The notes under the pieces: generated by a model | Databases searched by the model: none | What the model was told of the DNA's origin: nothing | What the model saw: only the letters and a program-made list of their open reading frames with translations | Made by a program: the position numbers and the translations under genes | NCBI RefSeq assembly: GCF_017798205.1 | Contig: NZ_CP060010.1 | Coordinates: forward strand, 2,604,001 to 2,668,000 | Reading direction: 5' to 3' | DNA from: Cognatishimia activa | GTDB taxonomy: Bacteria; Pseudomonadota; Alphaproteobacteria; Rhodobacterales; Rhodobacteraceae | Length of the DNA: 64,000 nucleotides | Shown: positions 35,075 through 43,211 of the stretch, in pieces | How positions within the stretch are numbered: position 1 is the first letter of the stretch | How the letters are laid out: each line of letters starts with the position of its first letter

Positions 35075-35818
35075 ATGATTATTTACCCGACGATTGAACT
35101 CAAAGACGGCAAATGCGCGACCCTGTATCGGGGGCGTGAGGAAGAAGCGAGCTATTGGCATGTGGATCCGATTGCCACGGTCCAAAGCTTTGTAGAGGCC
35201 GGTGCACGTTGGATCCATGTGACGGATTTGGATGCGGTTTTTGGCACGGGCGACAATGCTGAGTTGGTCGAAGAGATCATTCTGAAAGCAGGGGCGTCGG
35301 TGCAATTGGGCGGCGGTATTCGTACGCGCGAACATATCGAGAGCTGGATTGATCGTGGTGCCGGGCGCGTGGTCGTGGGCACTTTGGCGGTGCAGGATTC
35401 TGCAACGGTCAAAGAGATGGCGATGCGCTATCCGGATCAGATTTCCGTGGCGATTGACGTCTATCAGGGCAAGCTGATGACCGATGGCTGGCGCAATGCC
35501 GGCGCACTAGAGCCTGAGGCCTTTGTGACCGCCTATGAGGACGTGCCATTGTCGGGCATCATTGTCACCGATATTGATGCGGATATTGGCGATCAGGACG
35601 GCCAGTTGGGCGTGATTTCCGGTGTGGCTGCAGCGACGCGGCATCCGGTTGTGGCGCGCGGAACCGTGCACACGACCGATGACATATCGCGCCTGAAATA
35701 TGTCTCCAATATTGCGGGCACTTTGGTGGGCAAGGCCTTGTTTGCCAAGGACGTAGATCTGGCAGAAGCGCTCGAGATCGCGCAGCCAGTGCCTGAGCCA
35801 AAGGCCGAATTCATCTAA
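35075..35818 (+). CDS. HisA/HisF-like TIM barrel, divergent HisA paralogue
   Basis: 247 residues, (beta/alpha)8 barrel with both phosphate-binding halves (VQLGGGIRTREHIESW; LVGKALF). It resembles HisA, the ProFAR isomerase, but key positions differ: the catalytic base Asp8 of PAIDLKDG is Glu8 (PTIELKDG), and the second phosphate loop ASGG is replaced by ARGTV. The second catalytic Asp is kept (VAIDVYQGK). There are no his genes around; neighbours are acpP and fabF. Either a HisA with altered catalysis or a different sugar-phosphate isomerase. The true hisA is probably elsewhere. Confidence 0.75.
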   Translation: MIIYPTIELKDGKCATLYRGREEEASYWHVDPIATVQSFVEAGARWIHVTDLDAVFGTGDNAELVEEIILKAGASVQLGGGIRTREHIESWIDRGAGRVVVGTLAVQDSATVKEMAMRYPDQISVAIDVYQGKLMTDGWRNAGALEPEAFVTAYEDVPLSGIIVTDIDADIGDQDGQLGVISGVAAATRHPVVARGTVHTTDDISRLKYVSNIAGTLVGKALFAKDVDLAEALEIAQPVPEPKAEFI

Positions 35819-35841
35819 AAAACCGCCAAATAGGCGAAATG

Positions 35842-35875
35842 CGGCCATCCAGAGGGGTGGCCGTTTGTATTTCTT
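35842..35875 (+). terminator. Terminator-like hairpin before fabF
   Basis: CGGCCATCC / GGGTGGCCG, about 8-9 bp stem with a short loop, followed by TTTGTATTTCTTTT. Separates the HisA paralogue from fabF. Confidence 0.75.
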
Positions 35876-35967
35876 TTGCTCAAAGCCGCCTTGGCCCTCG
35901 GTTTGGCTTGCCCCTTACCCGAAAGCCAAGGTATGACCGTCAAAAGACCAGAGGAAAGGGCAGCAAT

Positions 35968-37224
35968 ATGCGTCGTGTCGTCGTCACAGGATTGGGTTTG
36001 GTCACACCGTTGGCCAGCGGTGTTGAAGAAAGCTGGAGCCGCATTCTGGATGGTCAATCCGGAGCAGGGCCGATCACGCGGTTTGATGCCTCGGCTGTCA
36101 CTACGAAATACGCCTGTGAAGTGCCTTTGGGTGATGGCTCTGACGGGACCTTCAATTCTGATGATTGGATGGAACCAAAGGAACGTCGCAAGGTCGATGA
36201 TTTCATCCTTTACGGCATTGCGGCGGCGCAGATGGCGGTCACTGATGCGGGCTGGACGCCTGAAGACGAAGAGAGCCGCCTGCGCACCGGCGTGATGATT
36301 GGCTCGGGTATTGGTGGTCTGAACTCGATTGCCGAGACAGCTGTGATGATCAAAGAGCGTGGCCCGCGGCGCGTGTCTCCGTTCTTTATTCCGGGTGCTC
36401 TGATCAACCTGATTTCCGGTCAGGTGTCGATCCGCTTTGGCTTTAAAGGCCCGAACCATTCGGTTGTGACGGCTTGTTCTACGGGCGCGCATGCGATTGG
36501 CGATGCGTCTCGTCTGATCAAGAACGGCGATGCGGACGTGATGGTCGCAGGTGGCGCGGAAGCCGCGATCTGTGAGATCGGGATTGCGGGCTTTAACGCC
36601 TGTAAGGCTCTGTCTACCAAGCGTGCGGATGATCCACAGGCGGCGAGCCGGCCTTATGATGCGGACCGTGACGGCTTTGTTATGGGCGAGGGCGCGGGTG
36701 TTGTTGTCCTTGAGGAATACGAACACGCGAAAGCGCGTGGCGCGACGATCTATGCCGAGGTTCTGGGCTATGGTCTGTCGGGTGACGCGTACCATATCAC
36801 CGCACCTTCCGAGGACGGTGAGGGTGGCGAGCGCTCTATGCGCGCAGCATTGAAGGACGCGGGGCTCGAGCCTTCTGCGATTGACTACATTAACGCGCAT
36901 GGCACTTCGACCATGGCTGACAGCATTGAACTGGGTGCGGTGGAACGCATGATGGGCGATGCGGCGGCAAATGCGACCATGTCCTCGACGAAATCCATGA
37001 CCGGCCACTTGCTGGGGGCCGCAGGCGCGATTGAAGCGATCTTCTCGATCCTTGCGATCCGCGATCAGGTGGCACCTCCGACGATCAACCTCGATAATCC
37101 TGCGGTGGAGACCAAGCTGGATCTGGCACCGAATGCCAAGGTAGAGCGCAAGATCGACGTGGCACTGTCGAACTCCTTTGGGTTTGGCGGCACCAACGCC
37201 TCGGTTCTCTTCGGAAAGGTCTAA
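35968..37224 (+). CDS. fabF: 3-oxoacyl-ACP synthase II
   Basis: Condensing enzyme (KAS II) of fatty-acid elongation. 418 residues. Catalytic triad Cys170 (VTACSTG), His310 (NAHGTST) and His346 (KSMTGHLLGAAG), with Lys341. Start 35968 (MRRVVVTGLGLVTPL) has a GAGGAAAGGG ribosome site; a 43-codon upstream extension is rejected. 3 nt before mltG, an arrangement common in Rhodobacteraceae. Confidence 0.97.
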   Translation: MRRVVVTGLGLVTPLASGVEESWSRILDGQSGAGPITRFDASAVTTKYACEVPLGDGSDGTFNSDDWMEPKERRKVDDFILYGIAAAQMAVTDAGWTPEDEESRLRTGVMIGSGIGGLNSIAETAVMIKERGPRRVSPFFIPGALINLISGQVSIRFGFKGPNHSVVTACSTGAHAIGDASRLIKNGDADVMVAGGAEAAICEIGIAGFNACKALSTKRADDPQAASRPYDADRDGFVMGEGAGVVVLEEYEHAKARGATIYAEVLGYGLSGDAYHITAPSEDGEGGERSMRAALKDAGLEPSAIDYINAHGTSTMADSIELGAVERMMGDAAANATMSSTKSMTGHLLGAAGAIEAIFSILAIRDQVAPPTINLDNPAVETKLDLAPNAKVERKIDVALSNSFGFGGTNASVLFGKV

Positions 37225-37227
37225 TCC

Positions 37228-38379
37228 ATGTGGCGGGCGATTGCGTCTAACGGGTTCACGATGCTGATCGTGGCGCTGTTTCTCTTCGGAGGGGTGATCC
37301 TCTGGGGGCAGGCGCAATATACCGCCAAAGGGCCATTGGCTGAGGCTATGTGTCTACGCGTGGCACCGGGTAGCAACATGCGGCGGGTGTCGGATACGCT
37401 GGAGAGCCGTGGGGCGTTGAGCAATAGCTCGATTTTCCGCGTGGGTGTGGATTACACCGACAAGGCCAACAAGCTGAAAGCGGGCGCGTTTCTGATCCCG
37501 GAAGGCGCGTCTATGGCCGAGATCGCGGATATCGTGACGCGCGGCGGGGCGAGCACCTGCGGTACTGAGGTGGTCTATCGCATCGGTGTGACGCGAGCCG
37601 CCGTGCAGGTGCGCGAGATGGATCCGTCGACCAATCGCTTTGCTGAAGTCGTGAGCTTTAATCCGGCCACGGAAGAAGTCCCTGCGGAATATACGCAAGT
37701 GCGAGGGCAAGCCGATACGCGCTATCGCGTGGCCTTGGCTGAGGGCGTGACCAGCTGGCAAGTTGTTGAAACGCTTAAGGGAATTGAAGTCCTTAAGGGC
37801 GAGGCTGCTGTGCCGCTTGAGGGCGTTCTTGCGCCTGACAGCTATGAAGTCAGCGTGGGTGACACGGTGCAATCCGTGCTCGACCGTATGGAAGCCTCGC
37901 AGCAGCGTCTGATTGATGCGGCTTGGGAGAGCCGTGATCCGGATACGCCTCTGACCTCGAAACAGGATCTGCTGATCCTTGCGTCAATTATCGAGAAAGA
38001 AACCGCCGTGGCCGAAGAGCGTGGCGTGGTTGCGAGCGTCTTCACGAACCGTCTGAACCGCAGCATTCGTTTGCAGACGGACCCGACGGTAATATATGGG
38101 ATCACGCAAGGCCAAGGCACCTTGGGCCGTGGTCTGCGCCAAAGCGAGCTGCGTCGGGATACGCCGTGGAACACGTATACGATTGACGGTTTGCCGATCA
38201 CGCCGATTGCCAACCCGGGCCGCGCGAGCCTTGAGGCGGCGGCCAATCCTGACACTACGGATTTCATCTACTTTGTGGCAGATGGCACTGGTGGCCACGC
38301 ATTCGCGAAAACTTTGGATGAGCACAATCGCAATGTGGCGGCGTGGCGCAAGATCGAGCGCGAGCGCAACAACAATTAA
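37228..38379 (+). CDS. mltG: Endolytic murein transglycosylase MltG
   Basis: Inner-membrane lytic transglycosylase that trims nascent glycan strands. 383 residues: N-terminal TM anchor (about 8-26), a LysM-like region, and the YceG catalytic domain with the Glu of ASIIEKETAVAEE, the VFTNRLNRSIRLQTDPTVIYG block and the final GRASLEAAANPDTTDFIYFVADGTGGHAFAKTLDEHN. Follows fabF by 3 nt. Confidence 0.96.
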   Translation: MWRAIASNGFTMLIVALFLFGGVILWGQAQYTAKGPLAEAMCLRVAPGSNMRRVSDTLESRGALSNSSIFRVGVDYTDKANKLKAGAFLIPEGASMAEIADIVTRGGASTCGTEVVYRIGVTRAAVQVREMDPSTNRFAEVVSFNPATEEVPAEYTQVRGQADTRYRVALAEGVTSWQVVETLKGIEVLKGEAAVPLEGVLAPDSYEVSVGDTVQSVLDRMEASQQRLIDAAWESRDPDTPLTSKQDLLILASIIEKETAVAEERGVVASVFTNRLNRSIRLQTDPTVIYGITQGQGTLGRGLRQSELRRDTPWNTYTIDGLPITPIANPGRASLEAAANPDTTDFIYFVADGTGGHAFAKTLDEHNRNVAAWRKIERERNNN

Positions 38380-38385
38380 CGCGGT

Positions 38386-39174
38386 TTACGCCTCGGCGCG
38401 TTTCTCGATCTGGTGTTCGTCTTCCACAAGTCCGATTTTCCAATAGCCCGCGATGTAGGCGTCCTTTTTGGGCAGCTGCTTTTCCGTCAACAGGAACGTG
38501 CGCAGGGCTTTGACGACGCCTGCTTCTCCGGCGATGCAGGTTTGGACTGTGCCGTCGGGCCAGTCCATGTTGCGGATGAAGTCGACCTGCGCCTTTGAGG
38601 GTGTGTGGGCGTCCTCGTGCAGCCTCCAATGGATCTCGACACCCTCTGGCGCGTTGATGGGGTAGCGGTCGTCCTCGGACGGGATCTCGAAGATCGCGAT
38701 GCCTTTGGCGTCGCGCGGCATGGCTTCGAGGGCCGCAGCGGCGACCGGAAGCGCCGAGGGATCCGCGGCCACGAGGTACCAGTCGGCGTAGAAGTCTTTG
38801 ACTTTGACGGGACCGGGCCCGGAGAAACCAAGGAATGATCCGGGCTGGGCATTGATCGCCCAAGCAGAGGCCGGGCCATTAGGGCCGTGGTCGACGAAAT
38901 CGATATCGAGTTCCTGTACCTCTGGGCGATAGGCGCGCACCGTATAGGTTCTGCGGCTTGGGGCTGGGCCGTTCGCAAGACGCTCGACAAAGGCGTCGCG
39001 TGCCTCGCCGGGTTCCGGGATCATCAGCTTGCAATTCGCGCCTTCGCGACCTTCGGGGAAGCCTTCGAGTTCTGGACTGGAAAAGGTCACGCGGATCATA
39101 TGGGGCGTGAGATGCCAAGCTTTCTTGACAGTCAGAACGCGGGGTAACGGTTTTTTCGGCTTTGGCGTGGTCAT
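38386..39174 (-). CDS. Siderophore-interacting protein (ferric-siderophore reductase family)
   Basis: 262 residues. N-terminal FAD-binding 9 domain with the flavin motif RRTYTVRAYRP (about 75-85) and the HGPNGPASAWA block; C-terminal SIP NAD(P)H-binding domain with WYLVAADPSALPVAAAALEAMP and FLLTEKQLPKKDAYIAGYWKIGLVEDEH. Members release iron by reducing ferric siderophores in the cytosol. No siderophore biosynthesis or receptor genes lie nearby. Confidence 0.9.
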   Translation of the reverse strand: MTTPKPKKPLPRVLTVKKAWHLTPHMIRVTFSSPELEGFPEGREGANCKLMIPEPGEARDAFVERLANGPAPSRRTYTVRAYRPEVQELDIDFVDHGPNGPASAWAINAQPGSFLGFSGPGPVKVKDFYADWYLVAADPSALPVAAAALEAMPRDAKGIAIFEIPSEDDRYPINAPEGVEIHWRLHEDAHTPSKAQVDFIRNMDWPDGTVQTCIAGEAGVVKALRTFLLTEKQLPKKDAYIAGYWKIGLVEDEHQIEKRAEA

Positions 39175-39243
39175 GGCGGCTCTTAAAGTTGAATAATTTT
39201 GTCGGAAATAAGGTGGAGTTACCGAAATTGCAAGAGGAGCGGG

Positions 39244-39657
39244 TCAATCATCTCGGCTTGGGTCCTTGGGATTGCTGGAAAATAGAGCGATTTTGTTTCC
39301 GTCTGGGTCGCGTAGATAGCCGACATAAAAGCGCGGGCCATAGTCGGCGCGAAAGCCCGGTGCGCCTTCGTCAGTGCCTCCGGCAACGAGGGCTGCGGCG
39401 TGAAGGGCGCGGACCTGGTCTTGGGAAGGCGCCTCAAAGGCGGTCATGCTGCCGTTGCCTTGGGTAGCGGGGGCATCGTCGAACGGAGGTTTCACGTAGA
39501 AGTCGGGTTGGGGGGCTTGGCCTTTGGCAACGGGCAATTCGAAACTGAGGCCTTCAGGGCCTTCGGAAAATGTGTAGCCGAGGGCCGGTAGGAAGGCTGT
39601 GTAGAACCGTTTGGAACGTGGGATGTTGTTTGACCCGACGGTGACATAGGCGATCAT
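39244..39657 (-). CDS. VOC-superfamily (glyoxalase/bleomycin-resistance-like) protein
   Basis: 137 residues with two beta-alpha-beta-beta-beta units: MIAYVTVGSNNIPRSKRFYTAFLPALGYTF and the second half DQVRALHAAALVAGGTDEGAPGFRADYGPRFYVGYLRDPDGNKIALF. The DPDGNKI motif with preceding Tyr is typical. The usual first metal His is replaced by a Thr/Val region (YVTVGS), so the metal content is uncertain. Function unknown. Confidence 0.85.
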   Translation of the reverse strand: MIAYVTVGSNNIPRSKRFYTAFLPALGYTFSEGPEGLSFELPVAKGQAPQPDFYVKPPFDDAPATQGNGSMTAFEAPSQDQVRALHAAALVAGGTDEGAPGFRADYGPRFYVGYLRDPDGNKIALFSSNPKDPSRDD

Positions 39658-39736
39658 GAAAGGCTCCTTTGACGTGAGCTTAGGTCAAGCTGGGCGCAGG
39701 GGCTATGGGCGTGTTGCGTTTGGTCCGGTGATTTCA

Positions 39737-39751
39737 TTAAGTATCTGTTAT
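39737..39751 (+). promoter_or_regulatory. Near-consensus CtrA box upstream of GTA genes
   Basis: TTAAGTATCTGTTAT matches the CtrA full-site pattern TTAA-N7-TTAA at 7 of 8 positions. It lies 11 nt upstream of a -35 box. CtrA controls GTA expression in Rhodobacterales, although in R. capsulatus this acts through GafA. Binding is inferred from the motif alone. Confidence 0.5.
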
Positions 39752-39762
39752 AGTGCGAAAAT

Positions 39763-39791
39763 TTGACATGCGTCACGGTCTCTGTTAGGGT
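39763..39791 (+). promoter_or_regulatory. Predicted sigma-70 promoter of the GTA remnant cluster
   Basis: TTGACA (39763-39768), 17-bp spacer, TAGGGT (39786-39791). The predicted transcription start falls at or next to the ATG at 39797, so the first frame would be leaderless. Confidence 0.6.
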
Positions 39792-39796
39792 TTTCT

Positions 39797-39871
39797 ATGC
39801 TGGAGAGATGCATGAACGGCGCCGGGGCTTCCCTTGGCGCCGTTTTTATTTCGCTCGTGTGGAGGGGATGA
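39797..39871 (+). CDS. Putative leaderless 24-residue leader peptide
   Basis: Frame MLERCMNGAGASLGAVFISLVWRG, ending in TGA at 39869-39871. The ATG is only 6 nt after the predicted -10 box, so it could be translated without a ribosome site. An intrinsic terminator lies within the frame (39815-39848), so translation could affect read-through into terS 22 nt further on. Coding status is uncertain: there is no homology evidence. Confidence 0.35.
   Translation: MLERCMNGAGASLGAVFISLVWRG
39815..39850 (+). terminator. Intrinsic terminator in the GTA leader
   Basis: Perfect 9-bp stem AACGGCGCC / GGCGCCGTT, 12-nt loop, then TTTATTT. It lies only ~20 nt after the predicted start, so default transcription would give a ~50-nt RNA and read-through would be needed for the GTA genes. 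Confidence 0.8.
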
Positions 39872-39893
39872 CTTTGCATGAGAGGCGACAGAA

Positions 39894-40232
39894 ATGACGG
39901 ACAAGAAACCGCCTGATGAGGCAGGACTGGACGCGGAAATCGAGCAGGTTCGGCGCACTATGAGCTATCTGACAGAGCTTTTGGCTTTGATGGAAGACGA
40001 GGTCATGGAGGGCGAGCCGGGCGCGATCAGGGAGGCTGCGAAGCTTCTGGGAGAGATCCGCAACTGGTCCAAGCTGGCAATGGAAACGGAGGCACGATTT
40101 GAAGAACGCGAGAAACGACGAGAGGGCGTGGTCAACGGCTATGCCCTCGACCTTGAGGAGGCCCGAGCTACGATCGGCTGCCGCATGGCTCGCCTGCGAA
40201 GATGTTGCGATGCAGGAAGAGTTTCTGAGTGA
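39894..40232 (+). CDS. GTA small terminase (orfg1)
   Basis: 112 residues, mostly helical and acidic: a coiled region GLDAEIEQVRRTMSYLTELLALMEDEVMEG followed by a segment IREAAKLLGEIRNWSKLAMETEARFEEREKRREG. This is the GTA orfg1 product, which acts as TerS in R. capsulatus and recruits DNA weakly and non-specifically. Its 3' end overlaps the start of terL. First gene of the GTA operon. Confidence 0.82.
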   Translation: MTDKKPPDEAGLDAEIEQVRRTMSYLTELLALMEDEVMEGEPGAIREAAKLLGEIRNWSKLAMETEARFEEREKRREGVVNGYALDLEEARATIGCRMARLRRCCDAGRVSE

Positions 40233-41511
40233 GTTTAGTGAGGGAGAGCTGATGGCTCTCCCTTATTTGTTTGAGGTTTGGGCGATGAAGCATCAGCTGC
40301 CCCCCGAAGGCGATTGGAAGAGCTGGGTGATTTTGGGCGGTCGCGGCGCGGGCAAGACGCGGGCTGGATCGGAATGGGCGCGGTCGATGGTCGAGGGGGC
40401 TGGGCCCTTGGATCAGGGGATCGCGCGGCGAGTGGCTTTGGTCGGCGAGACGATGGATCAGGCGCGCGAGGTGATGGTCTTTGGCGAAAGCGGGATCTTG
40501 GCTTGTTCACCGCCGGATCGACGTCCGAAATGGCATGCCTCGCGCAAGATGCTCGAATGGCCCAATGGGGCCGTGGCGCAGGTATTTTCGGCCTTTGATC
40601 CAGAAAGCCTGAGGGGGCCTCAGTTTGATGCCTGCTGGGTGGATGAGCTGGCGAAATGGCCCAAGGCGCGGGAAACCTGGGATATGGTGCAGTTTGGTTT
40701 GAGGCTGGGGGATCATCCGCGGCAGGTGGTGACGACGACGCCGCGGAATATGCCTGTTTTAAAAGAGATTTTGGCACTTGAGAGCACGGTGATGACGCAT
40801 GCTGCGACCGAGGCGAATGCGGCGAATTTGGCGGCGAGTTTTCTGACGGAAGTGCGTGCGCGCTATGCGGGGACGTCTTTGGGGCGGCAGGAGTTGGATG
40901 GTGAATTGCTGGAGGACGTTGAGGGAGCTTTGTGGTCGCGGGAGACTTTGGAAGGCGCGCGGGTGGATGTGCCTGGGCCATTGTCTCGGATTGTCGTGGC
41001 TGTTGATCCGCCAGTTTCGTCTGGGGCGAAGGCGGATACCTGTGGGATTGTGGTCGTTGGGGGCATGACCGAGGGGCCGCCAAGTGAGTGGCGGGCGGTC
41101 GTGCTTGAGGATTCGTCTGTGCAGGGGCTGTCTCCGGTGGGCTGGGCTGAGGCCGCGATTGCTGCAATGGAGCGTTGGGAGGCGGATCTGATGGTGGCTG
41201 AGGTCAATCAGGGCGGCGAGTTGGTGCAGTCTGTTGTCCGGCAGGTGGATCCTTTGGTGGCGTTTAAGGCGGTGCATGCGCGGGTTGGGAAATCAGCGCG
41301 GGCGGAGCCGGTGGCGGCGCTCTATGAGCAAGGCCGGGTGAAACATCTGAACGGGATAGGTCATCTTGAGGATCAGATGTGTTTGATGACCGTGGCAGGG
41401 TTTCAGGGGCAGGGGTCTCCGGATCGGGTGGATGCTTTGGTTTGGGGGCTGCATGAGGTGATCTTGGCGGCGAGTAAAGCTTACAAGCGGCCAGCGGTGC
41501 GGGCGTTGTAA
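40210..41511 (+). CDS. GTA large terminase (orfg2)
   Basis: DNA-packaging motor of the GTA: ATPase plus nuclease. Walker A GGRGAGKTRAG (about 36-46), Walker B with catalytic Glu in FDACWVDELAKWP, coupling motif TTTPRN, and the RNase H-like nuclease beginning IVVAVDPP with a second acidic site in VAEVNQGGELV and a final DALVW. 433 residues from 40210; an earlier ATG at 40141 would add 23 residues that resemble the usual N-terminus, at the cost of a 92-nt overlap with orfg1. The frame is intact and looks functional. Confidence 0.92.
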   Translation: MQEEFLSEFSEGELMALPYLFEVWAMKHQLPPEGDWKSWVILGGRGAGKTRAGSEWARSMVEGAGPLDQGIARRVALVGETMDQAREVMVFGESGILACSPPDRRPKWHASRKMLEWPNGAVAQVFSAFDPESLRGPQFDACWVDELAKWPKARETWDMVQFGLRLGDHPRQVVTTTPRNMPVLKEILALESTVMTHAATEANAANLAASFLTEVRARYAGTSLGRQELDGELLEDVEGALWSRETLEGARVDVPGPLSRIVVAVDPPVSSGAKADTCGIVVVGGMTEGPPSEWRAVVLEDSSVQGLSPVGWAEAAIAAMERWEADLMVAEVNQGGELVQSVVRQVDPLVAFKAVHARVGKSARAEPVAALYEQGRVKHLNGIGHLEDQMCLMTVAGFQGQGSPDRVDALVWGLHEVILAASKAYKRPAVRAL

Positions 41512-41525
41512 GGTCGGAACTTGAG

Positions 41526-41583
41526 TATTTGGGGCAAGATGAAGCGGGCTTTTTCTCTTGCCGCAAATATCCCCGCCGGAGGC
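41526..41583. repeat. Rhodobacteraceae-type intergenic inverted repeat between GTA orfg2 and orfg3
   Basis: TATTTGGGGCAAGA (41526-41539) and its inverted copy TCTTGCCGCAAATA (41556-41569), 13 of 14 matches, followed by CCCCGCCGGAGGC. From memory, closely similar sequences occur in many copies at gene ends in Rhodobacter and roseobacter genomes. It lies inside what should be a continuous operon, after the terL stop. Confidence 0.7.
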
Positions 41584-41679
41584 ATCCTGTCTGTTGCGCT
41601 TGGTGCGGGCGTACATGTGGGGCGGTGTTAAGGGCAGTTTGAGAAAGTGATCCTCGTCAAAGACAGCGAGGGTTTTTCG

Positions 41680-42831
41680 ATGTTTGAATTTCTACGCCGC
41701 AAAGCGCCAGAGCAGAAGTCGAGCGCGACTGCGCCGATGGTGGCTTATGCGAGTGGTGGGCGCGTGGCCTGGTCCGCACGGGATGTGGTGTCGCTGACCA
41801 AGACGGGGTTTGCGGGCAATCCGGTGGGGTATCGCTGTGTGAAGATGATTGCCGAGGCAGCCTCGGCGTTGCCGTTGGTGCTGGATGGGTCGGTCGGTGA
41901 TTTTGCAGTTCATCCGGTGATGGACCTCCTCGCGCGGCCGAATATGGCGCAGGGGCGGGCGGAATTGCTTGAGGCTTTGTATGCTCAGCTTTTGCTGGCT
42001 GGGGACGGGTATGTTGAGGCCGTTGGGGCTGAGGGGCTGCCTGCAGAGCTACATGTTTTGCGGAGTGACCGGATGCGTGTGGTGCCGGGCGCGGATGGGT
42101 GGCCCGCGGCTTATGAATATAGCGTTGGTGGGCGTAAGCATCGGTTTGATGCCTCTGCGGGGCGCGTGTTGCATGTCCGGAATTTTCATCCGCAGGATGA
42201 TCATTACGGGTTTTCTCCGCTGCAGGCGGCGGCGGTGGCGATTGATGTGCATGGGGCGGCAAGCCGTTGGTCCAAGGCGCTTTTGGACAACGCGGCGCGG
42301 CCATCAGGGGCGATTGTTTATTCGTCGAGCGATGGGCAAGGGTCTTTGACCAGCGATCAATATGATCGCCTGGTCGGCGAGATGGAGGCGCATCATCAAG
42401 GCGCGCGGAATGCGGGGCGGCCGATGCTCTTGGAGGGCGGGTTGGATTGGAAACCTATGGGGTTTTCACCGTCCGATATGGAGTTTCAGAAAACCAAAGA
42501 AGCGGCGGCACGAGAGATTGCTTTGGCGTTCGGGGTACCTCCGATGCTGTTGGGGATCCCGGGGGATGCGACTTATGCGAACTATCAGGAGGCGCATCGG
42601 GCGTTTTTCCGGTTGACGGTTTTACCTTTGGCGACGCGGGTTTTGGCGCGCTTAGGTGTTTGGTTGTCGGAGATGGCGAGCGATCCCGTGCCGTTGCGGC
42701 CTGATTTGGATCAGGTGACGGCGCTGAGTGCGGAGCGGGATGCGCAATGGGCGCGGGTGATGGCTGCGGATTTTCTAAGTGAGGCTGAGAAACGGCGGAT
42801 TTTGGGACTGCCTGAGGCGCAAGATGGGTGA
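41680..42831 (+). CDS. GTA portal protein (orfg3)
   Basis: 383 residues of the HK97-type portal family: MFEFLRRK start, GNPVGYRCVKMIAEAASALPLVL, LLARPNMAQGRAELLEALYAQLLLAGDGYVEAVG, YGFSPLQAAAVAIDVHGAASRWSKALLDNAARPSGAI and FGVPPMLLGIPGDATYANYQEAHRAFFRLTVLPL. The protein is complete to its acidic C-terminus. Start 41680 is preferred over GTG 41647. The capsid protease and major capsid genes that should follow are absent. Confidence 0.92.
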   Translation: MFEFLRRKAPEQKSSATAPMVAYASGGRVAWSARDVVSLTKTGFAGNPVGYRCVKMIAEAASALPLVLDGSVGDFAVHPVMDLLARPNMAQGRAELLEALYAQLLLAGDGYVEAVGAEGLPAELHVLRSDRMRVVPGADGWPAAYEYSVGGRKHRFDASAGRVLHVRNFHPQDDHYGFSPLQAAAVAIDVHGAASRWSKALLDNAARPSGAIVYSSSDGQGSLTSDQYDRLVGEMEAHHQGARNAGRPMLLEGGLDWKPMGFSPSDMEFQKTKEAAAREIALAFGVPPMLLGIPGDATYANYQEAHRAFFRLTVLPLATRVLARLGVWLSEMASDPVPLRPDLDQVTALSAERDAQWARVMAADFLSEAEKRRILGLPEAQDG

Positions 42832-42895
42832 GCGGATTGGGTTTGAGGCTTTTGAGTGTGCACCCGCGTTGCGGCTTGAGGCGCATGAGAGGGTA
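42824..42895 (+). pseudogene. Possible 5' remnant of GTA orfg3.5
   Basis: ATG at 42824 overlaps the end of the portal gene and opens a frame MGERIGFEAFECAPALRLEAHERV that looks like a sensible small-protein N-terminus, after which the frame becomes low quality and stops at 42970. Its position directly after the portal gene is that of orfg3.5. Identification is by position and character only. Confidence 0.35.
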
Positions 42896-43208
42896 TGCGC
42901 CGGTGCATCTGCGCGCGCGGGTGTCTGGCGGCGATGTGAATGTGTCTTGGATCCGGCAAACCCGAATTGACGGAGATCGCTGGGATCTGGGCGATGTTCC
43001 CCTCGGCGAAGAAAGTGAAACCTATGAGCTGTGTGTTTCGGTCGACGGTCAGCTTGTGCGGCAAGAAACACTCAGCGCTGCGACTTGGTCCTACACGGCG
43101 GCGGCTCAGGCGTTGGACAATGCCGAGGGGCTGGTGACCTTCGACGTGGCGCAGGTTTCGGCGCGGTTTGGGGCAGGGCGCAGGGCCTCGGTTTCAATTG
43201 GGCTTTGA
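42885..43208 (+). pseudogene. 3' remnant of GTA orfg15 (baseplate multidomain protein)
   Basis: About 107 codons whose product GYAPVHLRARVSGGDVNVSWIRQTRIDGDRWDLGDVPLGEESETYELCVS ... TWSYTAAAQALDN ... DVAQVSARFGAGRRASVSI corresponds to the extreme C-terminus of the >1200-residue orfg15 tail-hub protein of Rhodobacterales GTAs. The upstream ~1200 codons are absent: only 54 nt separate the portal stop from this ATG. The frame extends back to a GTG at 42828, but those extra codons are an out-of-frame reading of the preceding remnant. The original stop is kept. Confidence 0.85.
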
Positions 43209-43211
43209 CCC

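Noticed and set aside
35815-37317. Open minus-strand frame of ~500 codons opposite fabF
   Set aside because: Shadow of fabF; no start context and Arg/His-rich composition.
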